A stretch of DNA of 64,000 nt from Bacteroidota bacterium (GCA_021779195.1 JAJYBB010000008.1:1-64000); one strand, 5' to 3'; counted from the stretch's first letter, positions 29,377 through 38,204 are shown. The notes: generated by a model from the letters alone, not told the origin. Numbers and translations are program-made.

Positions 29377-30512
29377 ATTATTCCTCCGGTAATTGAATTT
29401 TGGGTATAAATACTTGAAGTTTCGGTGATTATTTTATTTTCAAAAGTGTAATTTCCATAAAATGTCAAATGACTCGTTGCATACCAAAATGCTGAAAACC
29501 CTGTTCGAAAAGTAGTGGGGTCAAGCGAATTGTAAAAATACAAACCGCTCATATCTAAAAAGTTATTTAGGTTGCCAATGGTTATTGCTCCTTCAATCCA
29601 AATCTTTTTCAGGACTAAACAGCCGGCGGTTTGCGAAAAAACGAGTCGGTTTTCCAAGGAATCAGACAAAAAATATACCGAGCTTTTGAGATAAGTACTC
29701 CAACGTACTGGCAAAGCATAACCGATTTGTACTCCCTGTTGAGAAGTTTGAATCATATTGTTAGCAAAATGAGAGCCATCAACCGAAAAATCGAACCGTC
29801 CGATTTTCTGAGATAATTTTCCGTACCAAATTCCTCCCGGATACTCCAAATTATCGGTTTGAGTGATCACCTTAGTTCCTACATAATGATAGCCAATACT
29901 TAAATTTGTTTTACTGAAAAGAGTCCAATTTAATAATGCAAAATATTCAAACTGATTCACATTGATCGTAAAGTCTCTGAGCTGATGAAAATTCGAAAAG
30001 GTTTGATATAAATCAAGCCGATAACCCAATTGTGTATTCAATCCCAATCGTTCGAAATCTGGATTTGTGCGTGAACTGTTATTCGTCAGTTTTTTACTGT
30101 ATTCGGCATCCACGGCATCAATAAAACGAAAATCCTGAATTTTGAGTTCTATTTTTTTCTTCTTGGTCAATTTGCCGGCGTAATACCGGGCAAATTGTTC
30201 GTTACCAATATTCAATCCATTGTAATACAGATACAATTGGGTAATTTCATCTTTTTTATCAAATTGCTGTGCTTTTTCATATTCACGGATGGATGCGTAA
30301 TAATCGCCTTTAGCAAAATAAGCATAGCCAACACGTTGACGAAGTAATTTGAAATCAATTTGTTCGTGATTTATGTTATTGGCGTAATGGATTAAATCAT
30401 TCCACTTTCCAAGATGAAAATAACTGTAACTGATGCTGTCCACTTCTGCATTGTAATGTTGAGCATAGACAGAATCTGACAATAAGATAATAAATATCAA
30501 CACTTTATGCAT
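29364..30512 (-). CDS. Outer membrane beta-barrel protein with N-terminal TPR (YaiO-like)
   Basis: 382 residues: a signal peptide (MHKVLIFIILLSDSVYA), TPR-like helices at about 25-130 (LRQRVGYAYFAKGDYYASIR) and then about 240 residues of alternating polar/aromatic strands. Examples are YFALLNWTLFSKTNLSIGY and FRTGFSAFWYATSHLTFYG; it ends GGIIWKL. This layout resembles YaiO-type barrels of surface-glycan systems (family knowledge, not proven here). It overlaps the transporter-peptidase fusion gene by 16 bases and the TPR gene by 13. Confidence 0.75.
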   Translation of the reverse strand: MHKVLIFIILLSDSVYAQHYNAEVDSISYSYFHLGKWNDLIHYANNINHEQIDFKLLRQRVGYAYFAKGDYYASIREYEKAQQFDKKDEITQLYLYYNGLNIGNEQFARYYAGKLTKKKKIELKIQDFRFIDAVDAEYSKKLTNNSSRTNPDFERLGLNTQLGYRLDLYQTFSNFHQLRDFTINVNQFEYFALLNWTLFSKTNLSIGYHYVGTKVITQTDNLEYPGGIWYGKLSQKIGRFDFSVDGSHFANNMIQTSQQGVQIGYALPVRWSTYLKSSVYFLSDSLENRLVFSQTAGCLVLKKIWIEGAITIGNLNNFLDMSGLYFYNSLDPTTFRTGFSAFWYATSHLTFYGNYTFENKIITETSSIYTQNSITGGIIWKL

Positions 30513-32707
30513 ATAGCTTTACGATTTATTTTTTTTGAATTAAATTCAAAAGAAGAAAGTCCGTTTTGATTGATCGTTAATGAGCTTTTGGTTGAGGCTT
30601 TCAGTATTCCGCAAATTTTAGTCTGAGAAAATGAATTAAACTTTATTTCTCCTCGATCCAATGCATTCAGGGTTAAAGAACTCCTTGATTGATAGTCGAT
30701 TTGAATAAAGTTAAAAAAGGGGGCAATCAAATCATGCGCCCAACGGGTAATTTTATTTATTTCAAATAAATTCAATGGAAAAAAATCTTGAACGATTACA
30801 TTTTCATCTGTACCTAAAAAAATCTTATATGCTGATTGATAGAACGAAAACAGTGCGGATTTTTTATTTCCGTAAAAAGAAGTAAAATAAAACATTACAC
30901 CATCGTTTACAAAATATGCTGTTGAGTGGGTAGTAGCACAATAAAAATATTTATAATTATATGCATCCGTGCCGATTTCCCAAAATTCTGATTTCTTTCT
31001 GTTTTGCTCGTCGATAAAATGGATTTCAAGTAATGTATTCGGTTGAAAATCAAATGCTTTTGCAGCTAAGCTCAGAGTGGTAACACTGCTGATTTTATCA
31101 CCATTTTCAGGCTTCCTGAATTGTTGTAACGTGTAGCCATTTGCAGAATTTTTAAAGAAATATGAAAAAGGGTAATCAAGCGTACGGGCTCCAATAAAGG
31201 GCAGGGTTTGTATTTGAAAATGCAGGTGTGGTACGGGTGATCGACCGGAATTGCCGCAATTTGCCAATAAATCACCACGTTGAACATATTCGCCTTTTGA
31301 AACGTTGAATGTTCCGCGTCGTAAATGTGAAATTTGAGAATATATTCCATTTATATGTCTTATTACTATGCTGTTGCCCCAATTTTGAATCAGATTTATT
31401 TGTCCGATCTCATTTTCATCTACGTTATCGACAATCATTTCAACGTATCCGTTAGCTGGTGCATAAACCGGTTTGTTGTAACAATAATAATCCTCCCTGC
31501 GAAATCCATCGTTCCTGAATGTTTTTTGATTCCTGTCTGAAATCATGAAATCGAATGCATGTCCCCATTCTCCTTTATGTGTAAATTCACCGTTGTGAGC
31601 TTGTGTAACGGTCCACTCGCCCGTGAAAGGAAGAAAAATCGGAAAGTAAAGCCAATGTGCTAACCGGATTTGATTATTTCTAAAAGTATAAAGATTTTTT
31701 TCGGGCGAATTTAACTGCAATGGCGTTAATATCAACTTATTTGTCTTGGTTCTCAGTTGTAGGAAATAAAGAAATAAAATCACCACAAAAGCAAACGGGA
31801 ACGAAAATGTAGGTAGATGAATGTATCCCAAGAGCTGATAAAAGAATAATAATACCAATGAAGTCAATGGAATAAGAATTATTGTCCATAAAAATGACTG
31901 TTTGGAAGGAATTAAAAAATACCCGCCTATGGCAAAAGCCACCATCATGTAATTGGCACCAATGTTATAATAATTAATGACAGCTGCTTCTGAACCAGTG
32001 TATTGGGCAAAAAAATAAGCCGATAAAAAACCAATCACCGAAAGCGAAAACATGATTCTTGAGCTATAAAGAAGGGCTAAAGCGATTAAAAATCCTGAAA
32101 TCAGGTTGTTTTGAAAAAAAATGGAACTTAGCGAGCGCAAATAAATATCCACTAATTTATTGATATTAAAATTGTCGATAAGTTGAAATATTTGAACGGC
32201 AGAGTCGCCTCCTTTGGCATACATCTCATTAATCCAAAATATATTTCGTTGTGTAAGACCTAGATTTTCGAAATGCGATGATGGCAACACCACGAACCAA
32301 AAGGCAATCACAAATGGGAGACTCAAAAAGGGTAAATTGAGTTTGAAAAGTCTTCCGCCAAGTGTTACCGAAAGAAAAAATGAAAGAAGCGAAGCAAGAG
32401 CAAGAAGGGTGAAAAACACAATACCGGGATCGAAAAATGTACCCATCCCCAACCCAATCAACAAGGCATTAAAGCTATAAACGCCCCGCTGTAAAGTCAA
32501 GCTATCGACATGAAGAAATTGACCGATCAATAAAGTAAATACTACCGACAGTAATCCACTCAGTCCAGCCCAAAAATTAAAAAAGCTGACCAATAAAATC
32601 ACACTTGCCAACACTTTGTTGTCAAGAAAAAATATAATGGAATAACTATTTAAAATACCCGGCAAGAGTTCATTTTGCAGGGTTTTTACAAAGTTTTTTA
32701 AAGCCAT
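30497..32707 (-). CDS. Urea-transporter-like membrane domain fused to M23 peptidase domain
   Basis: 736 residues. Residues about 1-320 are about ten membrane segments resembling the urea transporter (UT) family, with an N-terminal half (NSYSIIFFLDNKVLASVILL, SFNALLIGLGMGTFF) and a second half containing LISGFLIALALLYSSRIMF. Residues about 340-510 are an M23 (LytM) domain: metal-ligand HAFDF near 382 and HLHFQ near 493. The preceding GNSIVIRHINGIYSQISHL and GNSGRSP motifs are typical of the fold. A 220-residue beta-rich C-terminus follows. It probably sits in the inner membrane with the peptidase domain in the periplasm. Its reading frame overlaps the barrel gene by 16 bases. The membrane part may have a role other than urea passage. 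Confidence 0.85.
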   Translation of the reverse strand: MALKNFVKTLQNELLPGILNSYSIIFFLDNKVLASVILLVSFFNFWAGLSGLLSVVFTLLIGQFLHVDSLTLQRGVYSFNALLIGLGMGTFFDPGIVFFTLLALASLLSFFLSVTLGGRLFKLNLPFLSLPFVIAFWFVVLPSSHFENLGLTQRNIFWINEMYAKGGDSAVQIFQLIDNFNINKLVDIYLRSLSSIFFQNNLISGFLIALALLYSSRIMFSLSVIGFLSAYFFAQYTGSEAAVINYYNIGANYMMVAFAIGGYFLIPSKQSFLWTIILIPLTSLVLLFFYQLLGYIHLPTFSFPFAFVVILFLYFLQLRTKTNKLILTPLQLNSPEKNLYTFRNNQIRLAHWLYFPIFLPFTGEWTVTQAHNGEFTHKGEWGHAFDFMISDRNQKTFRNDGFRREDYYCYNKPVYAPANGYVEMIVDNVDENEIGQINLIQNWGNSIVIRHINGIYSQISHLRRGTFNVSKGEYVQRGDLLANCGNSGRSPVPHLHFQIQTLPFIGARTLDYPFSYFFKNSANGYTLQQFRKPENGDKISSVTTLSLAAKAFDFQPNTLLEIHFIDEQNRKKSEFWEIGTDAYNYKYFYCATTHSTAYFVNDGVMFYFTSFYGNKKSALFSFYQSAYKIFLGTDENVIVQDFFPLNLFEINKITRWAHDLIAPFFNFIQIDYQSRSSLTLNALDRGEIKFNSFSQTKICGILKASTKSSLTINQNGLSSFEFNSKKINRKAICIKC

Positions 32708-32932
32708 AAAATGGTTTTTTTTTCTGTTTGGGTTTTATGAAGTTGAATTTCTTTAGTTTTGATAAAAGAATGGAGTGTTGAGTTAAGCTGATAATGACGC
32801 GCTGATTTACTCATTACTCATTGATTTATTTAATTTTGAAATTTCCAAAATAACCTTATGGTATATAAGTTATTGAAAATAAACATAATACTATTCTTTG
32901 AATTAGACCATTTTACAGTTTGAAATATAGAT

Positions 32933-34279
32933 TTATTTCAAATGTTCAGGCAGTTGTTCCAATTGTTCGAGGTATGCCAAATTTTCGGCTTTTCGGATAA
33001 TATGGGTATTATTTTCAGTATCAATCAACACAATATTAGGACGCAAGGTAATAAATTGCATCCACTGAGTCATATTGTATGCACCTACACTGTGCACAAC
33101 AACTTGGTCGCCTTTTTGCAACATGGGCATGGTAATACTTTCGCGAACGATGTCGATATTCATACAAAGTGGCCCGAACATGATCATTTCTTCTGTTTGG
33201 TCGCTCATTTTTTGAGCGGGGCTGATTTTATGTTCGTACCATAACGAAGTGAAAAGTGAATTTAGCCCAAAATCCATAATAGTTGCCCGCCTACCATCCG
33301 ATAATCTTTTGGTAGCCAGCACTGTGCCAAGCAGATAACCAGCATCGTCAATAAGTGCTCGTCCGCTTTCGAGTATCAAAAGCGGTAATTCGTCCTGTTT
33401 GAAACCGTAACCTAGAATAACATCTGTAATTGCATCGGCAAACTGATCAAGTGATGGAACAGTATCTGAACCAGGAAGATATGCTCCTTTTAGTGTGTTT
33501 ATTGATGGGAAACCACCTCCTAAATCGATGTATTGAATCATTATTCCAAATCGTTCTTTGGCACTCCAGGCTAATTCACATAAATTTCGGGCTGCAATCT
33601 TGTAAGCTTCGGGACTGAGCATAAAAGTGCCTATATGACAATGAATGCCTACTAATTCGAGATGTGAGTTTGATAAAATTCGGGTTAATGCATTCCATGC
33701 TTGACCATTTTCGAAGTTAAATCCAAACCGATCCCATTTTGGATAAATACCGGTATCCATGTTTACCCGGATGGCCACGCGTGGTTTTAGATTTCGTTCT
33801 TCGCTTAATCGAATTAATGAATAGAGTTCATCGTAATGATCTATGTGTATGAGCGATTGATTTGAAGCTGCTTTAATCAAATCATTATCGGATTTGTCGG
33901 GTCCGTTGAAAATAATCTTATTTCCTGGAACACCGTTGCCAATAGCCTTATCGTATTCGAATCCAGAGACCACTTCAGCCCAGGAACCTTCCTGATGAAA
34001 AATCCGGCATACCGCATTCATGTAATTGGTTTTATACGACCAGGCAAATTGTATTTTAGGATAACGGGTTTTGAAGATGCGAAGTGCATTCTGATAATTT
34101 CGTCTGATTTTTTGTTCGGAGATTACAAAAAGCGGTGATCCGAACTCTTTTAATAAGCCTTTTATCGAAACGCTTTCGATGTGTGTTACTGGCTGGTTTT
34201 CAGCTCGAGTACCGAATTTGTTCATTAATCCGGCGTTTAACTTAACGATAAACGGTCGTTCATATCTTTGTTTTTCCAT
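32933..34279 (-). CDS. PLP-dependent decarboxylase, diaminopimelate decarboxylase-like
   Basis: 448 residues from the ATG at 34279; the frame stays open to 34360, adding 27 unlikely residues. It is a fold-type III PLP enzyme with cofactor lysine in FAWSYKTNYMNAV, GIHCHIGTFMLSPEAYKIA, the phosphate-binding DLGGGFP, and ESGRALIDDAGYLLG. The Cys loop at the subunit interface is FGPLCMNIDIV. An N-terminal extension of about 50 residues begins MEKQRYERPFIVKLNAGLMN and is not part of the barrel. Together with the PqqD and ATP-grasp partners it more likely acts in a specialised pathway than in lysine synthesis. The substrate is unknown. Confidence 0.85.
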   Translation of the reverse strand: MEKQRYERPFIVKLNAGLMNKFGTRAENQPVTHIESVSIKGLLKEFGSPLFVISEQKIRRNYQNALRIFKTRYPKIQFAWSYKTNYMNAVCRIFHQEGSWAEVVSGFEYDKAIGNGVPGNKIIFNGPDKSDNDLIKAASNQSLIHIDHYDELYSLIRLSEERNLKPRVAIRVNMDTGIYPKWDRFGFNFENGQAWNALTRILSNSHLELVGIHCHIGTFMLSPEAYKIAARNLCELAWSAKERFGIMIQYIDLGGGFPSINTLKGAYLPGSDTVPSLDQFADAITDVILGYGFKQDELPLLILESGRALIDDAGYLLGTVLATKRLSDGRRATIMDFGLNSLFTSLWYEHKISPAQKMSDQTEEMIMFGPLCMNIDIVRESITMPMLQKGDQVVVHSVGAYNMTQWMQFITLRPNIVLIDTENNTHIIRKAENLAYLEQLEQLPEHLK

Positions 34280-34391
34280 AATTAGATTCAATTCATTTTT
34301 TTCGTTCAACTTCAGTTTCTTCAGTATGCCTTGATTGTTTAGCAATGGCAGGATGCACACTTTGTGCCATTATTTATTGGATATCAATTGA

Positions 34392-35456
34392 TTAAAGTTC
34401 ACCACTTCCCGATATTTTGTGAAATTCATTGATATCTGTAATTAAATCCCATGCATATCGAATAAAAATTTTGCCCACTTCGTATTCCCCGAAAGGTTCT
34501 AATTTTTGTCCAAAAGCTAATTTCACAAGTGCTGCCGGTTGATTATGACCTGCAGCAGCCGTGAGATAAATCCAAGCAGGAAATCGAGGATTTACTTCCA
34601 TGATATAGGGTTTGCCATCAGGCGAAAGCATTATTTCAAGCTCACATCCTCCCCGCCATCGGGTTTCAGCAATAAATTTTCGAGCCAAAGCGATAAGCGA
34701 TTCGTCGTGGAGCGTTACACCTGCCCAGGCTTTGCCTTTGTCGGTAATATAGAGTTTTCGCATTGGGACTATACTTATAGCTCCGCCTTTACCATCGCCT
34801 AACGCGGCAATATTTATTTCGGTGCCTTTTATAAACTTTTGAACAATAACAGGTAATCCCCATTTTGATTGAATTTTAAAGAATGCTTTTTCGGCTTGGT
34901 CTGTGCTGTTAACTATGACTGCATCATAAAATTTTCCTTTGATCACCATCGGAAATTCAAAATCGTCGACAGCTTTTTTCAACTCTTTGAATTCGTGAAT
35001 GATATAGTCTTCGGGAACGTAAAATCCATGGTTCTTACCAAAATCAAGCAATTTTACTTTGTCTCTCGATTCAAGTTGTTTTAAATCAGGCAAATATGTT
35101 GCAATGCCGTTAAGTTTAAGTTGATTTTCTAATTTGATGAAATTGAATAGTTCAGCGTCAAAATTTGGAATGATCAATTGTAAATGTTCTTTTTTATGAA
35201 TATATTCCAGCCTTTCCCACAAACTGTCAGTTCCGGCAGATGGATAAGGAATTTGGTAGGATTTATCAATCAAATCGTGCATATATAAACCAGGTTCCAA
35301 CGATTCGTACGAAAGCCCGATAATACGGGTTTCAAAATCTTTGCAATCACGAATCGCACGTATCACGGCAACCCCAGGTCCTGGGCTGTCAATTGCATTT
35401 ATACCTGTTACGGCAATGACAAAAGTTGGTTTTTTTTTAATACTATTCATTATCAA
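34392..35456 (-). CDS. ATP-grasp ligase, carbamoyl-phosphate-synthase-like
   Basis: 354 residues. A pre-ATP-grasp domain (FVIAVTGINAIDSPGPGVAV, about 10-110) is followed by the ATP-grasp fold: FPMVIKGKFYDAVIV for nucleotide binding, VIVQKFIKGTEINIAALGD, and the Mg-binding pair in CELEIMLSPDG and IMEVNPRFPAWIYL. Enzymes of this type form acyl-phosphates and ligate amines, often making peptide-like bonds. It starts 12 bases after the PqqD-like gene and precedes the PLP decarboxylase, so the three form one transcription unit. Substrates are not predictable from sequence alone. Confidence 0.88.
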   Translation of the reverse strand: MIMNSIKKKPTFVIAVTGINAIDSPGPGVAVIRAIRDCKDFETRIIGLSYESLEPGLYMHDLIDKSYQIPYPSAGTDSLWERLEYIHKKEHLQLIIPNFDAELFNFIKLENQLKLNGIATYLPDLKQLESRDKVKLLDFGKNHGFYVPEDYIIHEFKELKKAVDDFEFPMVIKGKFYDAVIVNSTDQAEKAFFKIQSKWGLPVIVQKFIKGTEINIAALGDGKGGAISIVPMRKLYITDKGKAWAGVTLHDESLIALARKFIAETRWRGGCELEIMLSPDGKPYIMEVNPRFPAWIYLTAAAGHNQPAALVKLAFGQKLEPFGEYEVGKIFIRYAWDLITDINEFHKISGSGEL

Positions 35457-35468
35457 ATAGTTATATCT

Positions 35469-35708
35469 CTATTCTAAAATGCTGAATTCTTTTAATTGTA
35501 AACTGAAATCTTCCACATCGCGTTCGAGTAAAGCTCTGTCAACATCATATTTTTCGTATAATTCATCTACAATATCCCGTAATGAGATATCTTTTTTTAA
35601 TAAACTGATAATCTCGACTCCAATCGAATTGGTCGAAAACGAATCGCCGGTTGTAGGATTAAATAAGAATCCTTCCTCATTGGCTGCAATGTTCTTTCGT
35701 ACCCTCAT
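35469..35708 (-). CDS. PqqD-like peptide-recognition protein
   Basis: 79 residues, beginning MRVRKNIAANEEGFLFNPTT then GDSFSTNSIGVEIISLLKK, then SLRDIVDELYEKYDVD, and ending with a helix to EFSILE. The three N-terminal strands and the winged-helix layout are those of PqqD/RRE proteins, which hold the leader peptide of a ribosomal peptide for a modifying enzyme. It is the first gene behind a full promoter (35750-35781), leading the ATP-grasp and decarboxylase genes. No precursor peptide gene could be firmly assigned nearby. Confidence 0.8.
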   Translation of the reverse strand: MRVRKNIAANEEGFLFNPTTGDSFSTNSIGVEIISLLKKDISLRDIVDELYEKYDVDRALLERDVEDFSLQLKEFSILE

Positions 35709-35749
35709 AAAATGGTAAATTATAAATAAATATTCTTAAGTTCAAGATT

Positions 35750-35781
35750 CAAAAATAACACGAAATAATTTTTTGGTCAAA
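35750..35781 (-). promoter_or_regulatory. Strong Bacteroidota-type promoter of the PqqD/ATP-grasp/decarboxylase operon
   Basis: On the minus strand TTTG (35778-35781), 20 bases, then TATTTTTG (35750-35757), a full consensus match. The predicted start near 35743 gives a leader of about 35 nt to the ATG at 35708. It separates this operon from the LytS/LytTR genes upstream. Confidence 0.7.
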
Positions 35782-35843
35782 TTCTTTCAGCAGATAATTT
35801 TATTTTTTCAACGAAAACTCACTTTATAACTTTGAAAACCTGA

Positions 35844-36135
35844 TTATTGGTTTAACCAATGTACATATTTTCCATATAAAAATACATCGTTGCTTTTAAA
35901 CTTTGAGCTCGAGTTTATGAAATTGTAAGAGTGTTCGGTTTGAGTTTCGGTTGCAGGTAACAAATTTGCAATTACTTTTTCTGATGGTAATGCCAGAATT
36001 CTTAACGAAAAGATGCGACCTGTTAAAAGCGAATTATTTTAAGAAATAAGATAATCTCCAACCTTCAGCGAGCAAAAATATGAGCTCAATTTCAGGGTTT
36101 TTCGAATTTGAAGTAGGTTTAAATGACATTTTCAT
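35844..36135 (-). pseudogene. Frameshifted small ORF upstream of the PqqD operon
   Basis: An ATG at 36135 opens a 33-codon frame starting MKMSFKPTSNSKNPEIELIF and ending at TAA 36034-36036. The +1 frame is open from 36038 to a stop at 35844-35846 (64 codons, ending GKYVHWLNQ) but has no ATG of its own. Removing one base from the A run around 36037-36040 would join them into about 96 residues. The second frame looks protein-like (LALPSEKVIANLLPATETQT). No family was recognised. It is either a decayed gene, a sequencing error or chance in AT-rich DNA; a programmed shift is less likely because no good slippery site is seen. Confidence 0.35.
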
Positions 36136-36219
36136 AAATAAATTTTATAATATCAAACTGGTAGAAATGATTTTAAAGATATCTTGGTATAAGGAACAAA
36201 AAAGGAAATGATTTGTAAT

Positions 36220-36939
36220 TCAAATATTTGATAATTTTGAATCAATATAGTGCTGAAAATCGTCGCGATATTGCTCTCCGACAGGAACAATAACTTTATT
36301 TCCTAAATATATTCTATTTCTTTCTATGGCTGAAATTTTTTCGAGGGGAATGATAAACGATCGGTGTATCCGCATAAATTGAGCTGCCGGTAGAAATTCT
36401 TCGAAAACTTTCAGTCTCATAAAAGTTGTAACAAAGCTTCCGTCATCCAGATGGATTTTTACATATTCGTTTGCGCTTTCCACATAATGAATATTATTAA
36501 GCCTGATTTTCACCATTTTATAATCGGACTTTACAAAGATTTCAGTTTTCTCAATTTCCGGAGTGTTTTTGTTTTCGTTCAGTTGTAACCAATTTTTTGC
36601 TTTGTTGGCTGCTTTGAGAAAATTTTGTTGACTGATTGGTTTTAAAAGATAATCAATGGCATCAACTTGAAAACCTTCAAAAGCATATTCGCTGTAAGCC
36701 GTGGTAAAAACAATAAGTGGTTTCTGACTTAATGATTTGATAAAATCCAATCCGTTCAGGTCAGGCAAATTGACATCTACAAACATCAAGTCAATTTCAT
36801 TATTTTCGATCACATCATAAGCCTCAAAGGCGCTGTGACATAATGCGATCAAATCCAGAAATGGCGTTCTTTCGATGTAAGTGCTGATTTGTTGCAGCGC
36901 AAGTGGCTCATCGTCGATAGCAATACATTTGATTTTCAT
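36220..36939 (-). CDS. LytTR-family response regulator (second pair)
   Basis: 239 residues. The receiver domain has Asp55 in LMFVDVNLPDLNG and Lys in YLLKPISQQNFLKAANKAK; the LytTR domain has FVKSDYKMVKIRLNNIHY and QFMRIHRSFIIPLEKI. It is clearly related to the regulator at 20940-21662 (same IDDEPLAL start). It overlaps its kinase gene by 4 bases. Its target may be the PqqD operon directly downstream (inference). Confidence 0.95.
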   Translation of the reverse strand: MKIKCIAIDDEPLALQQISTYIERTPFLDLIALCHSAFEAYDVIENNEIDLMFVDVNLPDLNGLDFIKSLSQKPLIVFTTAYSEYAFEGFQVDAIDYLLKPISQQNFLKAANKAKNWLQLNENKNTPEIEKTEIFVKSDYKMVKIRLNNIHYVESANEYVKIHLDDGSFVTTFMRLKVFEEFLPAAQFMRIHRSFIIPLEKISAIERNRIYLGNKVIVPVGEQYRDDFQHYIDSKLSNI

Positions 36940-38066
36940 AATGGAAATGTTAATTGAACTCGATATTCTTTTTCATTTTCCTGAATATCCAATTTATATT
37001 TATCCTCAAAAAGCAAATCTAAACTTTTTCGGATATTAGCCATTCCAATGCCCGAAAATTTTTTGGTCGGCAATTCCGTTGGTTTGTGTTTGCTGTTCTT
37101 TATCAAACAGTTTAATTGATTATCCAATATCTCAACCTTGAAATAAACATAGGATGTCGATTGGTAACTTACTCCATGTTTGAATGCATTTTCAATAAAT
37201 GAATTAAAAAGCATCGGCGGGATGGATATGTCAGGGATATTCTCAGGAATTTCGGTTTGAATAATGACTTTTTCAGAAAAGCGTAGTTTCATAAGCGAAA
37301 TATAACTTTCGATAAAGTCGAGTTCTTTTTTAAGTGTTGTATGTCCCTGAGCCGTTTCATATAGCAGGTAACGCATCAGGGTTGACAAGCGAATAATTGC
37401 ATTTTTGGCTGTTTCAGTATTAATATCTACTAATGCATGAATATTATTCAGAGTATTCATAAAAAAGTGTGGACTTACCTGATGTCGTAACAAGGCAATT
37501 TCTGTCTTAAGCTGTTCTTTTTCCAAATCTTTCCGTCGATTTTCTTCATAAAGCCATTGTGTCATCATTTTAAACGCAATACTTGCTCCTACTACCAGTA
37601 CCGAAAGGATAAAGTTATTCACAAACATCATTGTAATTGATTGTTTTACAACTTCCTGTGGTGGTTTATATCCAATAGGAGGTGGCATGTTTTTACCAAA
37701 TTCCATTGGAGGCATACCGGGTCCAAAATTCATTGGAGGCATTGATACGGGTTCGGATTCAAAAAGTATCGATTTAAAATAAATTACGAGCAAAATGCTG
37801 ATAAGTATCAGTAAGAAAGTATAAAGGATGTATTTCGCATATTTTTTTTCGAATAAAAAGCGTGGAACAAAAATATGAATGTTAATGACAAAGATGACCA
37901 ATAAGGCGGAAATTCTGATCCACTCATTGGCAATTTTATTCCAAAAAAACGATTCGTTGTTTTGTTGTTGAAATACAGGAACAGAAAAAATCAAAATCCA
38001 AATTACCGAAAATACTACTGTTTCGAGCGTGGAGATTTTTATTGATTTAATCTTAGTAAATTTCAT
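36936..38066 (-). CDS. LytS-like sensor histidine kinase with Met/Pro-rich loop
   Basis: 376 residues with four membrane segments in the first 170. Between the third and fourth, about residues 105-140, lies an extracytoplasmic loop with the repeated motif SMPPMNFGPGMPPMEFGKN followed by MPPPIGYKPP. The phospho-acceptor box is VSPHFFMNTLNNIHALVD (about 198-215), and the HATPase contains FIENAFKHGVSY and KFSGIGMANIRKSLDLLF. It pairs with the LytTR regulator overlapping its 3' end. Met-rich loops can bind Cu(I) or Ag(I), so metal sensing is possible but unproven. Confidence 0.93.
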   Translation of the reverse strand: MKFTKIKSIKISTLETVVFSVIWILIFSVPVFQQQNNESFFWNKIANEWIRISALLVIFVINIHIFVPRFLFEKKYAKYILYTFLLILISILLVIYFKSILFESEPVSMPPMNFGPGMPPMEFGKNMPPPIGYKPPQEVVKQSITMMFVNNFILSVLVVGASIAFKMMTQWLYEENRRKDLEKEQLKTEIALLRHQVSPHFFMNTLNNIHALVDINTETAKNAIIRLSTLMRYLLYETAQGHTTLKKELDFIESYISLMKLRFSEKVIIQTEIPENIPDISIPPMLFNSFIENAFKHGVSYQSTSYVYFKVEILDNQLNCLIKNSKHKPTELPTKKFSGIGMANIRKSLDLLFEDKYKLDIQENEKEYRVQLTFPL

Positions 38067-38204
38067 AACTGTACATTTCAGAAAAAATTATTTTCATTGT
38101 ATTTCAAACGTTTATAACCTTGCATTTGTTTTTGTTTAAAAATTATTATATTGAGAAAGTTTTAAACCAATATTTTTTAATTAAAAGTTTAATGTTAGGC
38201 AATA

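Larger units (their letters stand above)
35709..36219. other. Intergenic region with promoter and a broken small ORF
   Basis: 511 bases between the LytTR regulator and the PqqD-like gene, both on the minus strand. It contains the pqqD-type promoter at 35750-35781 and a frameshifted ORF at 35844-36135, both listed separately. Nothing else was seen. Confidence 0.6.

Noticed and set aside
34280-34360. Longer start for the PLP decarboxylase
   Set aside because: The 27 additional residues are low-complexity Lys/Leu/Asn; the ATG at 34279 starts the MEKQRYERP segment, which is a more plausible N-terminus.
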